A stretch of DNA of 64,000 bases from NCBI RefSeq assembly GCF_004365175.1, contig NZ_SOCE01000001.1:5613098-5677097 (forward strand), written 5' to 3'. This stretch comes from Kribbella voronezhensis. GTDB taxonomy: Bacteria > Actinomycetota > Actinomycetes > Propionibacteriales > Kribbellaceae. The notes beneath the pieces were generated by a model. The model was not told where the DNA came from. It did not search any database and saw only the letters and a program-made list of their open reading frames with translations. Position numbers and translations under genes: made by a program. This document shows, one piece after another, positions 23,363-31,323 of this stretch; positions within the stretch are counted from its first letter, which is position 1; each line of letters starts with the position of its first letter.

Positions 23363-24501
23363 TCCGCGAAGGATCCGTCCTCGTGTGTCCAGACCGGGTT
23401 CCGCCACGCGTGCCCGACCTTGTCGGCGGCGCGCACGGCGTCCTCGTCGACCGTGATCCCCAACCCAGGAAGGGGATTCCACTCGGCATGCCCATCCACC
23501 CAGGTGAACGGCGCCGGGTCGGTCACGTACGACGTGAGGTCGCTGCCGGTGTTGTAGTGGATCCCGCGACTCTGCTCCTGGATCAGGAAGTTCGGCGTCG
23601 CGAACGAAACCTGGAGACTGGCCGCCAGCGAGATCGGCCCGAGCGGGCAGTGCGGCGCCAGCAACGCGCCGTGCGTCTCAGCCAGTACTGCGATCCGCCG
23701 CAACTCCGAGATCCCGCCCGCATGGGAGACATCCGGCTGGACCACGGCGACTCCGGCATCCAGGGCGGGGACGAAGTCCGACCGGTTGTACAGCCGCTCG
23801 CCCAACGCCACCGGAACGGTCGAGCTGGCGATCACCTCCGCCAGGTGACGCTGGTGCTCCGGCAGCACCGGCTCCTCCACGAACAACGGATGCAGCGGCT
23901 CGACGGCGTGCAGGATCCGTCGCGCCGCGGCGACACCGACCCGTCCGTGCAGGTCGATCGCGACGTCGCGGGAATCACCGAGCACCGATCGTGCGGCCTC
24001 GAGCCGGGAGACGATCGTGTTCACCTCACCCAGTGAAGGCGACGGCTGGATCCGGCCCATCGCGTTCATCTTGACCGCGGTCATCCCGCCGGCGATCTGC
24101 GCGGCGACCTGGTCCGCGACCTCGGCCGGCTCGTCACCGCCGACCCACGCGTACACCCGGACGCGATCGCGCACCCGACCGCCGAGCAGCGACGACACCG
24201 GAGCGCCGTAGACCTTGCCCGCGATGTCCCACAACGCATGGTCGAGCCCGGCGACAGCACTGCTCAGCACCGGACCGCCGCGGTAGAAGCCGCCCTTCGA
24301 CAGGATCTGCCAGTGCCGTTCGATCTGCAGCGGGTCCTGCCCGATCAGGTACTCCGACAGCGTTTCGATCGCCGTCCGGACCACCTCGGCGCGGCCCTCG
24401 ACCACCGGCTCGCCCCAGCCGACGACGCCGTCGCTGGTCTCGATGCGGCAGAACAGCCAGCGCGGCGGGACCAGGAACGTCTCGATCCGCTCGATCTTCA
24501 C
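23356..24501 (-). CDS. dgoD: D-galactonate dehydratase (mandelate racemase/enolase superfamily)
   Basis: A 381-residue protein that reads along its whole length like Escherichia coli DgoD: MKIERIETFLVPPRW, VGWGEPVVEGRA, GGFYRGGPVLSSAVAGLDHA, YAWVGGD, the IDLHGRVG metal/catalytic segment, LFVEEPVLPEHQ, ALGERLYNR, LAPHCPLGPISLAASL with the catalytic histidine, QEQSRGIHYN, and the C-terminal WRNPVWTHEDGSFAEW. It converts D-galactonate to 2-keto-3-deoxygalactonate with Mg2+. The start overlaps the GntR gene stop by 4 bases (ATGA). The kinase and aldolase completing the pathway are at 18957-20505. The lysine-free HGR form is that of the dehydratase rather than of racemases. Confidence 0.92.
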   Translation of the reverse strand: MKIERIETFLVPPRWLFCRIETSDGVVGWGEPVVEGRAEVVRTAIETLSEYLIGQDPLQIERHWQILSKGGFYRGGPVLSSAVAGLDHALWDIAGKVYGAPVSSLLGGRVRDRVRVYAWVGGDEPAEVADQVAAQIAGGMTAVKMNAMGRIQPSPSLGEVNTIVSRLEAARSVLGDSRDVAIDLHGRVGVAAARRILHAVEPLHPLFVEEPVLPEHQRHLAEVIASSTVPVALGERLYNRSDFVPALDAGVAVVQPDVSHAGGISELRRIAVLAETHGALLAPHCPLGPISLAASLQVSFATPNFLIQEQSRGIHYNTGSDLTSYVTDPAPFTWVDGHAEWNPLPGLGITVDEDAVRAADKVGHAWRNPVWTHEDGSFAEW

Positions 24502-25205
24502 TTGCGGCCCCGGACGTCCGAGAGATCCTCGGCCGCCTTCGCCAGCAGCTCGCGCATGGCCAGCTCAGCGCCTTCGGGATCGTGCGCGCGGACCGCGTCG
24601 ACCACCCGCTGGTGACTGGGCACCGGATCGTCGGAGGGCTTCACCCGATGGACCAGCCGGTCGCGACCGGCCAGGCCGGTCTCCATGATGACCTCCATCT
24701 TGGTCAGCAGCTCGTTACCGGTCGCGGCCAGCAACGCCTTGTGGAACGCGAGATCCGCTTCTGCCGCAGCCAGATCGTTCTTCGCCGACGACATCGCGGC
24801 GAGCGCGGTGTCCAAAGCCTGCAGGTGCACCTCCTCAGCCCGTACTGCGGCCAGCCGGGCCGCGGCCGGTTCGACGATGCCCCGCACCTCGTGCAGCTCC
24901 TCGAGCAACTCCGGGCGGACATCGTCGTCGAAGTGCCAGCGGATCATGTCCGCGTCGAGCAGGTTCCAGTCGGATCGCGGCCGGACGAAGGTGCCGCGCT
25001 TCTGCCGCGCGTCCACGAGTCCCTTGGCGGTCAGCACCTTGAGCGCCTCCCGGACGGCGGTCAGGCTGACGCCGAGATCTGCCTGCAGTTCGACCACGTT
25101 GATGGTCGCGCCCTGCGGGATCTGGCCCGACAGGATCCGCTGCGCCATCACCTCGACGATCTGCCCGTGCAAACCTCGGGACATCCCGCGCTGAATCCCC
25201 GTCAC
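24498..25205 (-). CDS. GntR-family (FCD/FadR subgroup) regulator, probably of galactonate genes
   Basis: A 235-residue regulator. The N-terminal winged helix is GLHGQIVEVMAQRILSGQIP, then VVELQADLGVSLTAVREALK and GLVDARQKRGTFVRP. The FCD ligand domain starts at about residue 85 (DADMIRWHFDDD) and contains AAEADLAFHKALLAATGN, the usual metal/ligand helix. DgoR of E. coli is of this type and responds to galactonate; overlap with dgoD makes the same role likely. GTG start, with GGGGAG upstream. A palindrome CTTGATACAAG lies just in front of the gene (25224-25234), consistent with autoregulation. Confidence 0.88.
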   Translation of the reverse strand: MTGIQRGMSRGLHGQIVEVMAQRILSGQIPQGATINVVELQADLGVSLTAVREALKVLTAKGLVDARQKRGTFVRPRSDWNLLDADMIRWHFDDDVRPELLEELHEVRGIVEPAAARLAAVRAEEVHLQALDTALAAMSSAKNDLAAAEADLAFHKALLAATGNELLTKMEVIMETGLAGRDRLVHRVKPSDDPVPSHQRVVDAVRAHDPEGAELAMRELLAKAAEDLSDVRGRK

Positions 25206-25223
25206 CGGCGTCTCCCCATCCCT

Positions 25224-25234
25224 CTTGATACAAG
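25224..25234. promoter_or_regulatory. Palindromic GntR-type operator candidate
   Basis: CTTGATACAAG is a perfect dyad (CTTG/CAAG) 19 bases upstream of the GntR start codon and inside the short gap after the SDR gene. It resembles the TTGTA-n-TACAA type sites described for DgoR-like FCD regulators, one base shorter. Confidence 0.45.
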
Positions 25235-25251
25235 CTCTGAACTAACTCCGG

Positions 25252-25974
25252 TCATGCCGAGTCCTTCACCGCGGACCAGCCGCCGTCGACGACGAGACTG
25301 GCCGCCGTGACGAACGAAGCCTCGTCCGACAGCAGGAAAGCGACGGCCGCGGCCACCTCGTCCGGCCGGCCGAGTCGCCCGACAGCGGTCGCCTGAGCAC
25401 TCTGTTGTTTCCCTTCCGGGGTGACACGGTCCCATGCCGCGGTGTCGACCGGGCCCGGAAGCACGGTGTTCACCCGGATCGATCCGCCGTACTCGACCGC
25501 GAGTTGCCGGCCGAGAGCTACCAGTGCCCCCTTGGTGGCCGCGTAAGCGGGATGGCCCGGGATCCCGGCCAAGGCGTGCACCGAAGACACCAGTACTACG
25601 GAACCGCCGGTCGCCGCCAGGTCGGAGTACAGGGTCTGGAAGCCGAGGAAGGTGGCGGTGAGGTTGACGTCGAGTTGGCGTTGCCAGGAGCTCGGGGACA
25701 GTTCGTGAGCAGGCCGGACGTCGACCATGTACGCGTTGCTGACGAGGCCGTCGATCGGCCCGAGTTCGTCGCGGCCGCGGGACAACGCCTGTGCCCAGGT
25801 GTCGGGGGAGGCGACATCACCCAGTACGGCGATCGACCGGCCGGGGATCTCCTTGCAGGGTTGCAGGTCGAGCTGCACGACCGAGGCGCCCTCGTCGAGC
25901 AGGCGCTGCACGCAGGCAGCACCGATACCGGTGGCTGCCCCGGTCACCACGATCACCCGCTCAGCAAGCCGCAA
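25252..25974 (-). CDS. SDR-family dehydrogenase, candidate galactose/sugar dehydrogenase
   Basis: A 240-residue classical short-chain dehydrogenase: cofactor motif TGAATGIGAA, the NAG-position segment GLVSNAYM, catalytic serine in VVLVSSVHA, the YxxxK pair in GHPAYAATKGAL, and C-terminal ASLVVDGGW. The second residue of the NNAG motif is changed to SNAY. The start is TTG at 25974, because GGAGG sits seven bases upstream (25982-25986); no ATG or GTG fits. It heads the SDR-gntR-dgoD-mutarotase operon, so oxidation of galactose (to galactonolactone) or of a related sugar is the natural inference. Substrate is not provable from sequence. Confidence 0.82.
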   Translation of the reverse strand: MRLAERVIVVTGAATGIGAACVQRLLDEGASVVQLDLQPCKEIPGRSIAVLGDVASPDTWAQALSRGRDELGPIDGLVSNAYMVDVRPAHELSPSSWQRQLDVNLTATFLGFQTLYSDLAATGGSVVLVSSVHALAGIPGHPAYAATKGALVALGRQLAVEYGGSIRVNTVLPGPVDTAAWDRVTPEGKQQSAQATAVGRLGRPDEVAAAVAFLLSDEASFVTAASLVVDGGWSAVKDSA

Positions 25975-26057
25975 CGCCAAACCTCCACGCCAACAGTCTC
26001 CAACGATGAACGAGGCACCAGTTGATCGTGACCAAATCATCACGTCAAGCGATTTGC

Positions 26058-26107
26058 TCGTAATTTACGAATTAATATTGACACGCTCGACCGCACGGCT
26101 GCAAGAT
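26058..26107 (+). promoter_or_regulatory. Promoter and palindrome of the sugar ABC operon
   Basis: TTGACA (26078-26083), an 18-base spacer and CAAGAT (26102-26107) form a plausible promoter about 75 bases before the binding-protein gene. Directly upstream is a perfect dyad TCGTAA-T-TTACGA (26058-26070), overlapping the motif TTACGAATTAA (26065-26075) shared with the sialidase promoter region. This AT-rich island is unusual for the window. Confidence 0.55.
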
Positions 26108-26182
26108 CCTCCGCAGAACGAACCACTCAATCGACTGGCGCGGCGGATCCCGACCGTGCCGCGAGAGCTCAGGAGTACGGGC

Positions 26183-27466
26183 ATGGCAGGTCTGGCAGCT
26201 GATCGGCGCACGTTCCTCAAGGGGCTCGGGATGCTCGGGGCCGCGGCCCTGGTCCCGGGCTGCGCGACCTCGACCACCAACAGCAGCGGCAGTAGCGGGA
26301 GCGCGAGCGGTGAGCTGTCGCTGCAGTCCAATCTCTCCGCCGAGCAGGCGAAAGCGGCGATGGAGAAGCTGGTCGAGGCCTACGGCAAGACCGGCGGCAA
26401 GGTGAAGCTGAACACCGTCGCCTCGGAGATCTTCCGCACCCAGCTGCCGACGTACCTGACCTCTGCCAACCCGCCGGACGTCTACACCTGGTACGCCGGT
26501 TCGGTGGCGAACTCGTACGCCAAGAAGGACCTGCTGCTCGACGTCACCAGCGTCTGGGACGGCATGAAGAACTACCCGCAGTCGATGCAGACCCTGTCCA
26601 CCGGCGAGAACGGGCAGAAGATCTTCGTGCCGACCAGCTACTACTGGTGGGGCATGTTCTACCGCAAGTCGAACTTCGCCAAGTGGGGCGTCACGCCGCC
26701 GAAGACCTGGGAGGAGTTCCTCGCCGTCTGCAAGACGATCCAGGGCAAGGGCGTGCCGCCGATCGGTATCGGTCTGGGTGACACGCCGTGGGTCGCGTCG
26801 GCCTGGTTCGACTACCTGAACATCCGGATCAACGGCGCGCCGTTCCACCGCCAGTTGCTGGCCGGCGAGGGCCGTTTCGACGACCCGAAGGTGAAGGCCG
26901 TCTTCACCAAGTGGAAGGAGGCGTTGCCGTACTTCGACCCGAAGGGCAAGTCGTTCCCGTTCCAGGAGGCGACGTCGGCCCTGCTCGGTGGCAAGACCGG
27001 CATGTTCCTGATCGGCACCTTCTTCGCCGACTCCGCGCCCAAGGACGCGCTCGACGACATCGACTTCTTCCAGTTCCCGATCATCGACCCGTCGGTCCCG
27101 GTCGCCGAGGAGGCACCGACCGACGGGTATTTCGCCAGCAAGAAGGCGAAGGACCCCGAGGCCGTCGAGAAGTTCCTGGCCTGGCTCGCCACCGCCGAGG
27201 CGCAGGAGATCTACGTCAAGAACTCCTCCGGCACGGTCATCCCGGCGAATCCCGACGGCAAGGCCGCCGACACGCCGCTGGTCCGCAAGGGCAAAGCCAT
27301 GGTTCAAGACGCGAAAGAACTCACCCAGTTCTTCAACCGCGACTCCAGCGACGCCCTCCAGCCCACCGCCGACGCCGCCCTCACCAAGTTCCTCGACAAG
27401 CCCCACCAGATCGACCAGATCCTGAAGGACTGGCAAGCAGCGGCCGAGAAAGTGTTCAAGGCGTGA
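26183..27466 (+). CDS. Extracellular solute-binding lipoprotein of a sugar ABC importer (family 1)
   Basis: A 427-residue binding protein with a Tat-type lipoprotein signal: ADRRTFLKGLGMLGAAALVP, then Gly-Cys as the lipobox at about residue 27. The mature part has the family-1 features (TYLTSANPPDVYTWYAGS, PTSYYWWGMFYRKSNFAKWG, TWEEFLAVCKTIQGKG, GKTGMFLIGTFF). AGGAG precedes the ATG at 26183; upstream in-frame sequence is non-coding. It captures a sugar, probably an alpha-galactoside given the GH36 gene at the end of the operon. Its stop overlaps the first permease start (GTGA). Confidence 0.92.
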   Translation: MAGLAADRRTFLKGLGMLGAAALVPGCATSTTNSSGSSGSASGELSLQSNLSAEQAKAAMEKLVEAYGKTGGKVKLNTVASEIFRTQLPTYLTSANPPDVYTWYAGSVANSYAKKDLLLDVTSVWDGMKNYPQSMQTLSTGENGQKIFVPTSYYWWGMFYRKSNFAKWGVTPPKTWEEFLAVCKTIQGKGVPPIGIGLGDTPWVASAWFDYLNIRINGAPFHRQLLAGEGRFDDPKVKAVFTKWKEALPYFDPKGKSFPFQEATSALLGGKTGMFLIGTFFADSAPKDALDDIDFFQFPIIDPSVPVAEEAPTDGYFASKKAKDPEAVEKFLAWLATAEAQEIYVKNSSGTVIPANPDGKAADTPLVRKGKAMVQDAKELTQFFNRDSSDALQPTADAALTKFLDKPHQIDQILKDWQAAAEKVFKA

Positions 27467-28434
27467 CAGCGACCTCGATCGATTCCTTGCCCGAGACTGC
27501 GCCCGGGAAGTCGTTTCGGTCGGGCGGCCGTGGGCGGTCCGGGTGGCCCGGGCGGCAGCCGCGGAGCCGGTTGCATCGGATCTCGCCGTTGATTCTGGCG
27601 TTCGTGTTCGTGCCGTTCGCGATCGAGGCCGTTTGGGTGTTCTGGCCCGCGTTGCAAGGGTTCTGGTTGGCGTTGACGAACTGGGACGGGCTGACGGCGC
27701 CGAAGTTCGTTGGCTTCGGCAACTTTCACGACATGGTCACCGATCCGATCTTCCGGACCGCGCTGAAGAACACCGCGATCTGGCTGGTGCTGTTCGGCGG
27801 GCTGAGCGTGATCGGCGGCTTCGGGATGGCGCTGCTGTTGCAGAAGGAGCGTCGCGGCGTCGGCATCTACCGCGCCGCGTTGTTCACCCCGGTCGTCTTC
27901 TCGCTGGTCGTGACCGCGCTGATCTGGCGCGTCTTCTACCAGCCCGACGGCCTGGTCGATTCCGTACTACGGGGTGTCGGCCTCGGCAACTTCGTCCGGC
28001 CCTGGCTCGCCGACCCCGACACCGCTCTGTACGCCGTCATCCTGCCCGCGTTGTGGCGGCAGATCGGCTACGTGATGGTGCTCTACCTGGCCGGCCTGAA
28101 GGCAGTCGACCCCGCTCTCTACGAAGCAGCGAGAGTGGACGGCGCGTCGGCGTGGCAACGCACTCGCTACGTCACGATCCCGCAGCTCAAGGGCGTGAAC
28201 TCGGTCGTGCTGTCGGTGATCGTCATCGACTCGCTCCGATCCTTCGACATCGTCTGGTCGATGACGAAGGGCGGTCCGTACCACTCGTCCGAACTGCTCA
28301 GCACCTACATGTACTCGACCGCCTTCCAGTCCACCCAGCTGGGCTACGCCTCCGCGATCGCCGTGGTGATCTTCCTGCTCGCCCTCGCGGTCATCCTCGG
28401 CTACCTGATCCGTGCCTTCCGGGAGGAGACATGA
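27463..28434 (+). CDS. Sugar ABC importer permease (MalF type)
   Basis: A 323-residue membrane protein with a cytoplasmic basic N-terminal tail of about 40 residues and about six transmembrane segments (LILAFVFVPFAIEAVWVFW; IWLVLFGGLSVIGGFGMALL; TPVVFSLVVTALIW; AVILPALWRQIGYVMVLY; AIAVVIFLLALAVILGYLI). The EAA loop reads YEAARVDGASAWQRTRYVTI, ending in PQL, the site that contacts the ATPase. GTG start within the overlap with the binding-protein stop. No ATPase gene is in the cluster; actinobacterial carbohydrate importers of this class usually share an MsiK-type ATPase encoded elsewhere. Confidence 0.92.
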   Translation: MTATSIDSLPETAPGKSFRSGGRGRSGWPGRQPRSRLHRISPLILAFVFVPFAIEAVWVFWPALQGFWLALTNWDGLTAPKFVGFGNFHDMVTDPIFRTALKNTAIWLVLFGGLSVIGGFGMALLLQKERRGVGIYRAALFTPVVFSLVVTALIWRVFYQPDGLVDSVLRGVGLGNFVRPWLADPDTALYAVILPALWRQIGYVMVLYLAGLKAVDPALYEAARVDGASAWQRTRYVTIPQLKGVNSVVLSVIVIDSLRSFDIVWSMTKGGPYHSSELLSTYMYSTAFQSTQLGYASAIAVVIFLLALAVILGYLIRAFREET

Positions 28435-29255
28435 CGAACCGGTTCAAGACCTCGGGCTATCACCTGGCGATGGGGCTGGTCTCGTTCCTGTGGATCGCGC
28501 CGATCCTGTGGGTGGTGGTGATCTCGTTCCGCAGCTTCGACGACGTCGCCGCGAACGGGTTGGGCTCCTTGCCGCACTCGTTCACCTTCTCGACGTACAG
28601 GTCGGCCTGGCAGGACGCGGACGAGTTCAGGGCTTTGATCAACTCGTTGCTGGTGACGATCCCGGCGGTGCTGTTGAGCCTCGGGTTCGCGGCGACGGCG
28701 GCGTACGGGCTGGCTCGGTACAACATCCCGTTCCGGCGGACGGTGCTGCTGCTGATGTTGATGGGCAACCTGCTGCCGCCGCAGATCCTGCTGATCCCGA
28801 TCTCGCGGTTCGTCGAGCTGACCGGGTACTACGACACGTTGTACGCGTTGATCGCCGTGCATGTCGGCTTCGGGCTCGGGTTCTACACGTTCGTGCTGCA
28901 CGGCTTCATGCGTGATCTGCCGAGGGAGATCCAGGAGGCGGCCACGATCGACGGTGCCGGGCCGGGCAAGATCTTCGGCAGTGTGATCCTGCCGCTGACC
29001 CGGCCGGCGCTGGCCGCGCTCGGTGCCTTGTCGTTCACCTGGATCTTCAACGACCTGCTCTGGTCGATCACGGTCATCCGGTCGGGCGAGAAGATGCCGG
29101 TGACTCCTGCGCTGCTCGGTCTGCAAGGACTGTTCGTCTCGTCTTGGAATGTGATTGCCGCAGGCACCGTCATTGCGGCCGTGCCGACCCTTGTCGTCTT
29201 CTTGAAGTTCCAGAAGCACTTCGTGTCGGGACTGGCGATCGGAGCCGTCAAGTGA
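28431..29255 (+). CDS. Sugar ABC importer permease (MalG type)
   Basis: A 274-residue inner-membrane protein, partner of the preceding permease, with which it overlaps by ATGA. Six predicted membrane spans include LVSFLWIAPILWVVVISF and AALGALSFTWIFNDLLW. The EAA loop is IQEAATIDGAGPGKIFGSVI followed by LPL. MalG-type proteins form the pore with the MalF-type subunit. Its stop overlaps the alpha-galactosidase start (GTGA), so transport and intracellular hydrolysis are coupled at the translational level. Confidence 0.92.
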   Translation: MTNRFKTSGYHLAMGLVSFLWIAPILWVVVISFRSFDDVAANGLGSLPHSFTFSTYRSAWQDADEFRALINSLLVTIPAVLLSLGFAATAAYGLARYNIPFRRTVLLLMLMGNLLPPQILLIPISRFVELTGYYDTLYALIAVHVGFGLGFYTFVLHGFMRDLPREIQEAATIDGAGPGKIFGSVILPLTRPALAALGALSFTWIFNDLLWSITVIRSGEKMPVTPALLGLQGLFVSSWNVIAAGTVIAAVPTLVVFLKFQKHFVSGLAIGAVK

Positions 29256-31288
29256 CTCAGTGGACGTTGCGCGGGGCAACCACGACGTACGTGGTCGAGG
29301 TGCCGCAACACGGGCAGTGGGCGCGCTTGGTTGCCTGGGGCCCGCATGCCGTGGCCGACGGGCCGTCGACGGTGGCCCCGGCCGGAACGGTCCACTTCCT
29401 CCCGCCGGCAGATATCGAGCCGCTGGAGTACGCCGTACGCGGGGTTCGGTATGCCGCTCCGGCCGAGCTGGTGGTGAGTGGGCCCGACGGGAACGACGAA
29501 TGCCGGCCGGTCTTCGTGGCGGCTGCGCAAGATGGCGACCACCTGGAGCTGACGTTCCTGGACGAACTGCGGTCGTTGAGGCTCGTCCTGCACTATCGGA
29601 TGTCTGCGGAGCTCGATGTGGTCGAGCGGTGGGTGTCTGTGCACAACGACGGGTCGGCCGCCTTCACCCTGCATCACCATGATTCGGGCGGCTTCGTCAT
29701 CCCGACTTCCGGCGGCGCTTACCTGCGCTACTTGTGGGGCGAGTGGAACAGTGAGTTCCAGCAAGCGGCGATCACGCTGCCCCGTGGTCGATTCACGATC
29801 GACAGCCGGCAGGGCATCACCGGCCACTCGTACTCACCCTTCCTGTCCGTCGCCGATGCCGACGACCCGTCCGGTACTACGTGGGGCGTGCAGCTCGCGT
29901 GGTCGGGTTCTTGGCAGCTGAGCGCGGACGTCGACACCACCGGGCAGACCCGGATCCAGGCAGGCCGGGTGCCGTCTTCACTCGGCCTGCTCGTGGCCCC
30001 CGGATCGTCGTGGGTCTCCCCGGTGGCTGTCGGCGCTTGCAGTACCGAAGGACCCGACGGACTGGCGCGGGCGTTCCATGCCTATCAGCGGACATTCGCG
30101 CGTGAGCGGACGTTGTCGCACGCGGTCGCGCCGAAGGTCGTCTACAACTCTTGGTTCGCGACCGAGTTCGCTGTGCGGGCCGATCATCAGCTCGAGCTTG
30201 CCCGGCGTGCGGCGCGGGCCGGGGTCGAGACGTTCGTGGTCGACGACGGCTGGTTCACCGGGCGGCATGACGACACCGCCGGGCTGGGGGACTGGGAGGT
30301 CGACCCGGCCGCCTTCCCGCAAGGGCTCGATGCTTTTATCGAAGACCTGAAGGAAGTGGGGCTCGGCTTCGGCTTGTGGGTGGAGCCCGAGTCGGTGAGC
30401 CCGGGGTCGGAGCTCGCGGCCAAGCATCCGGAGTGGATTCTGCGGACGGAAGGACGCGAACCGCTGCTCGTCCGCAATCAGTTGCTCCTCGATCTCAGCC
30501 GGGACGACGTCGCGGAGTGGATCTGGGAGACGCTCGACCGGCTGCTGTCGTCGTACGAGATCAGCTATCTCAAGTGGGATGCCAACCGGCCGCGGTTGGA
30601 CAGCGGGGTGCATCGCGATCTCGACGGACAGGTCGTGGCCAATCTCTACAAGATTCTCGAGCGGATCCGGACGAACCATCCTGGCGTCCTGGTCGAGGGA
30701 TGTGCCGGTGGTGGCGGCCGGGTCGACCTCGGGATGGCCGCGCGCGTCGACACCCTCTGGCCGAGCGACAACACGGCACCGCTCGACCGGCTCAAGATCC
30801 AGCGCGGCTTTCTCACTGGTTACTCACCACACCTGATGAGTTCGTGGGTGACCGATGCCGAAGGCACTCATGACGGTCGCGAGCGGTCGCCGGACTTCAG
30901 GTTCCACGTGGCGATGGCCGGCAACCTCGGGATCGGCGCCGACCTGTCCAAGTGGTCCGACGATCAGCTGGCCGCGGCGGCTCGCCACGTGGCGCAGTAC
31001 AAGGACATTCGCGACGTTGTCGCCGACGGCTTGGTTCATCCCTTGGCCGAAGGTGTGCAGTACGTCGGTGCCGACCGGTCCGTGGTGTTCCTCTGGGACA
31101 CCGGTGACGGGAACATCCGGGGCACGTTGCCGACGAGACCGCGCCGGATACCGCTGGTGCGGCTGGATCCCGCGAAGTTCTACCGGGTGGGGGATGAGGT
31201 CCACCCGGGCAGCTACCTGCTGCAGGTCGGCGTCCGCTGGGACGGCACGACCGATTCGACCTGCCTGGTCGTCGAAGCCCTCGACTGA
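29252..31288 (+). CDS. Cytoplasmic GH36 alpha-galactosidase
   Basis: A 678-residue enzyme without a signal peptide. The N-terminal beta-supersandwich (about 1-290) is followed by the barrel with VVDDGWFTGRHDD, GLWVEPESVSPGSEL, and the nucleophile Asp443 in LKWDANRP. EGCAGGGGRVDLGM follows, and acid/base Asp506 is in WPSDNTAP. This order is the GH36 signature. It would split raffinose-family or other alpha-galactosides brought in by the importer whose genes immediately precede it. GTG start in a 4-base overlap. Released galactose could feed the oxidative pathway encoded to the left. Confidence 0.93.
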   Translation: MTQWTLRGATTTYVVEVPQHGQWARLVAWGPHAVADGPSTVAPAGTVHFLPPADIEPLEYAVRGVRYAAPAELVVSGPDGNDECRPVFVAAAQDGDHLELTFLDELRSLRLVLHYRMSAELDVVERWVSVHNDGSAAFTLHHHDSGGFVIPTSGGAYLRYLWGEWNSEFQQAAITLPRGRFTIDSRQGITGHSYSPFLSVADADDPSGTTWGVQLAWSGSWQLSADVDTTGQTRIQAGRVPSSLGLLVAPGSSWVSPVAVGACSTEGPDGLARAFHAYQRTFARERTLSHAVAPKVVYNSWFATEFAVRADHQLELARRAARAGVETFVVDDGWFTGRHDDTAGLGDWEVDPAAFPQGLDAFIEDLKEVGLGFGLWVEPESVSPGSELAAKHPEWILRTEGREPLLVRNQLLLDLSRDDVAEWIWETLDRLLSSYEISYLKWDANRPRLDSGVHRDLDGQVVANLYKILERIRTNHPGVLVEGCAGGGGRVDLGMAARVDTLWPSDNTAPLDRLKIQRGFLTGYSPHLMSSWVTDAEGTHDGRERSPDFRFHVAMAGNLGIGADLSKWSDDQLAAAARHVAQYKDIRDVVADGLVHPLAEGVQYVGADRSVVFLWDTGDGNIRGTLPTRPRRIPLVRLDPAKFYRVGDEVHPGSYLLQVGVRWDGTTDSTCLVVEALD

Positions 31289-31323
31289 CCTCCGTCCATT
31301 TCAAGGCAGCAAAGGAACAAGAC

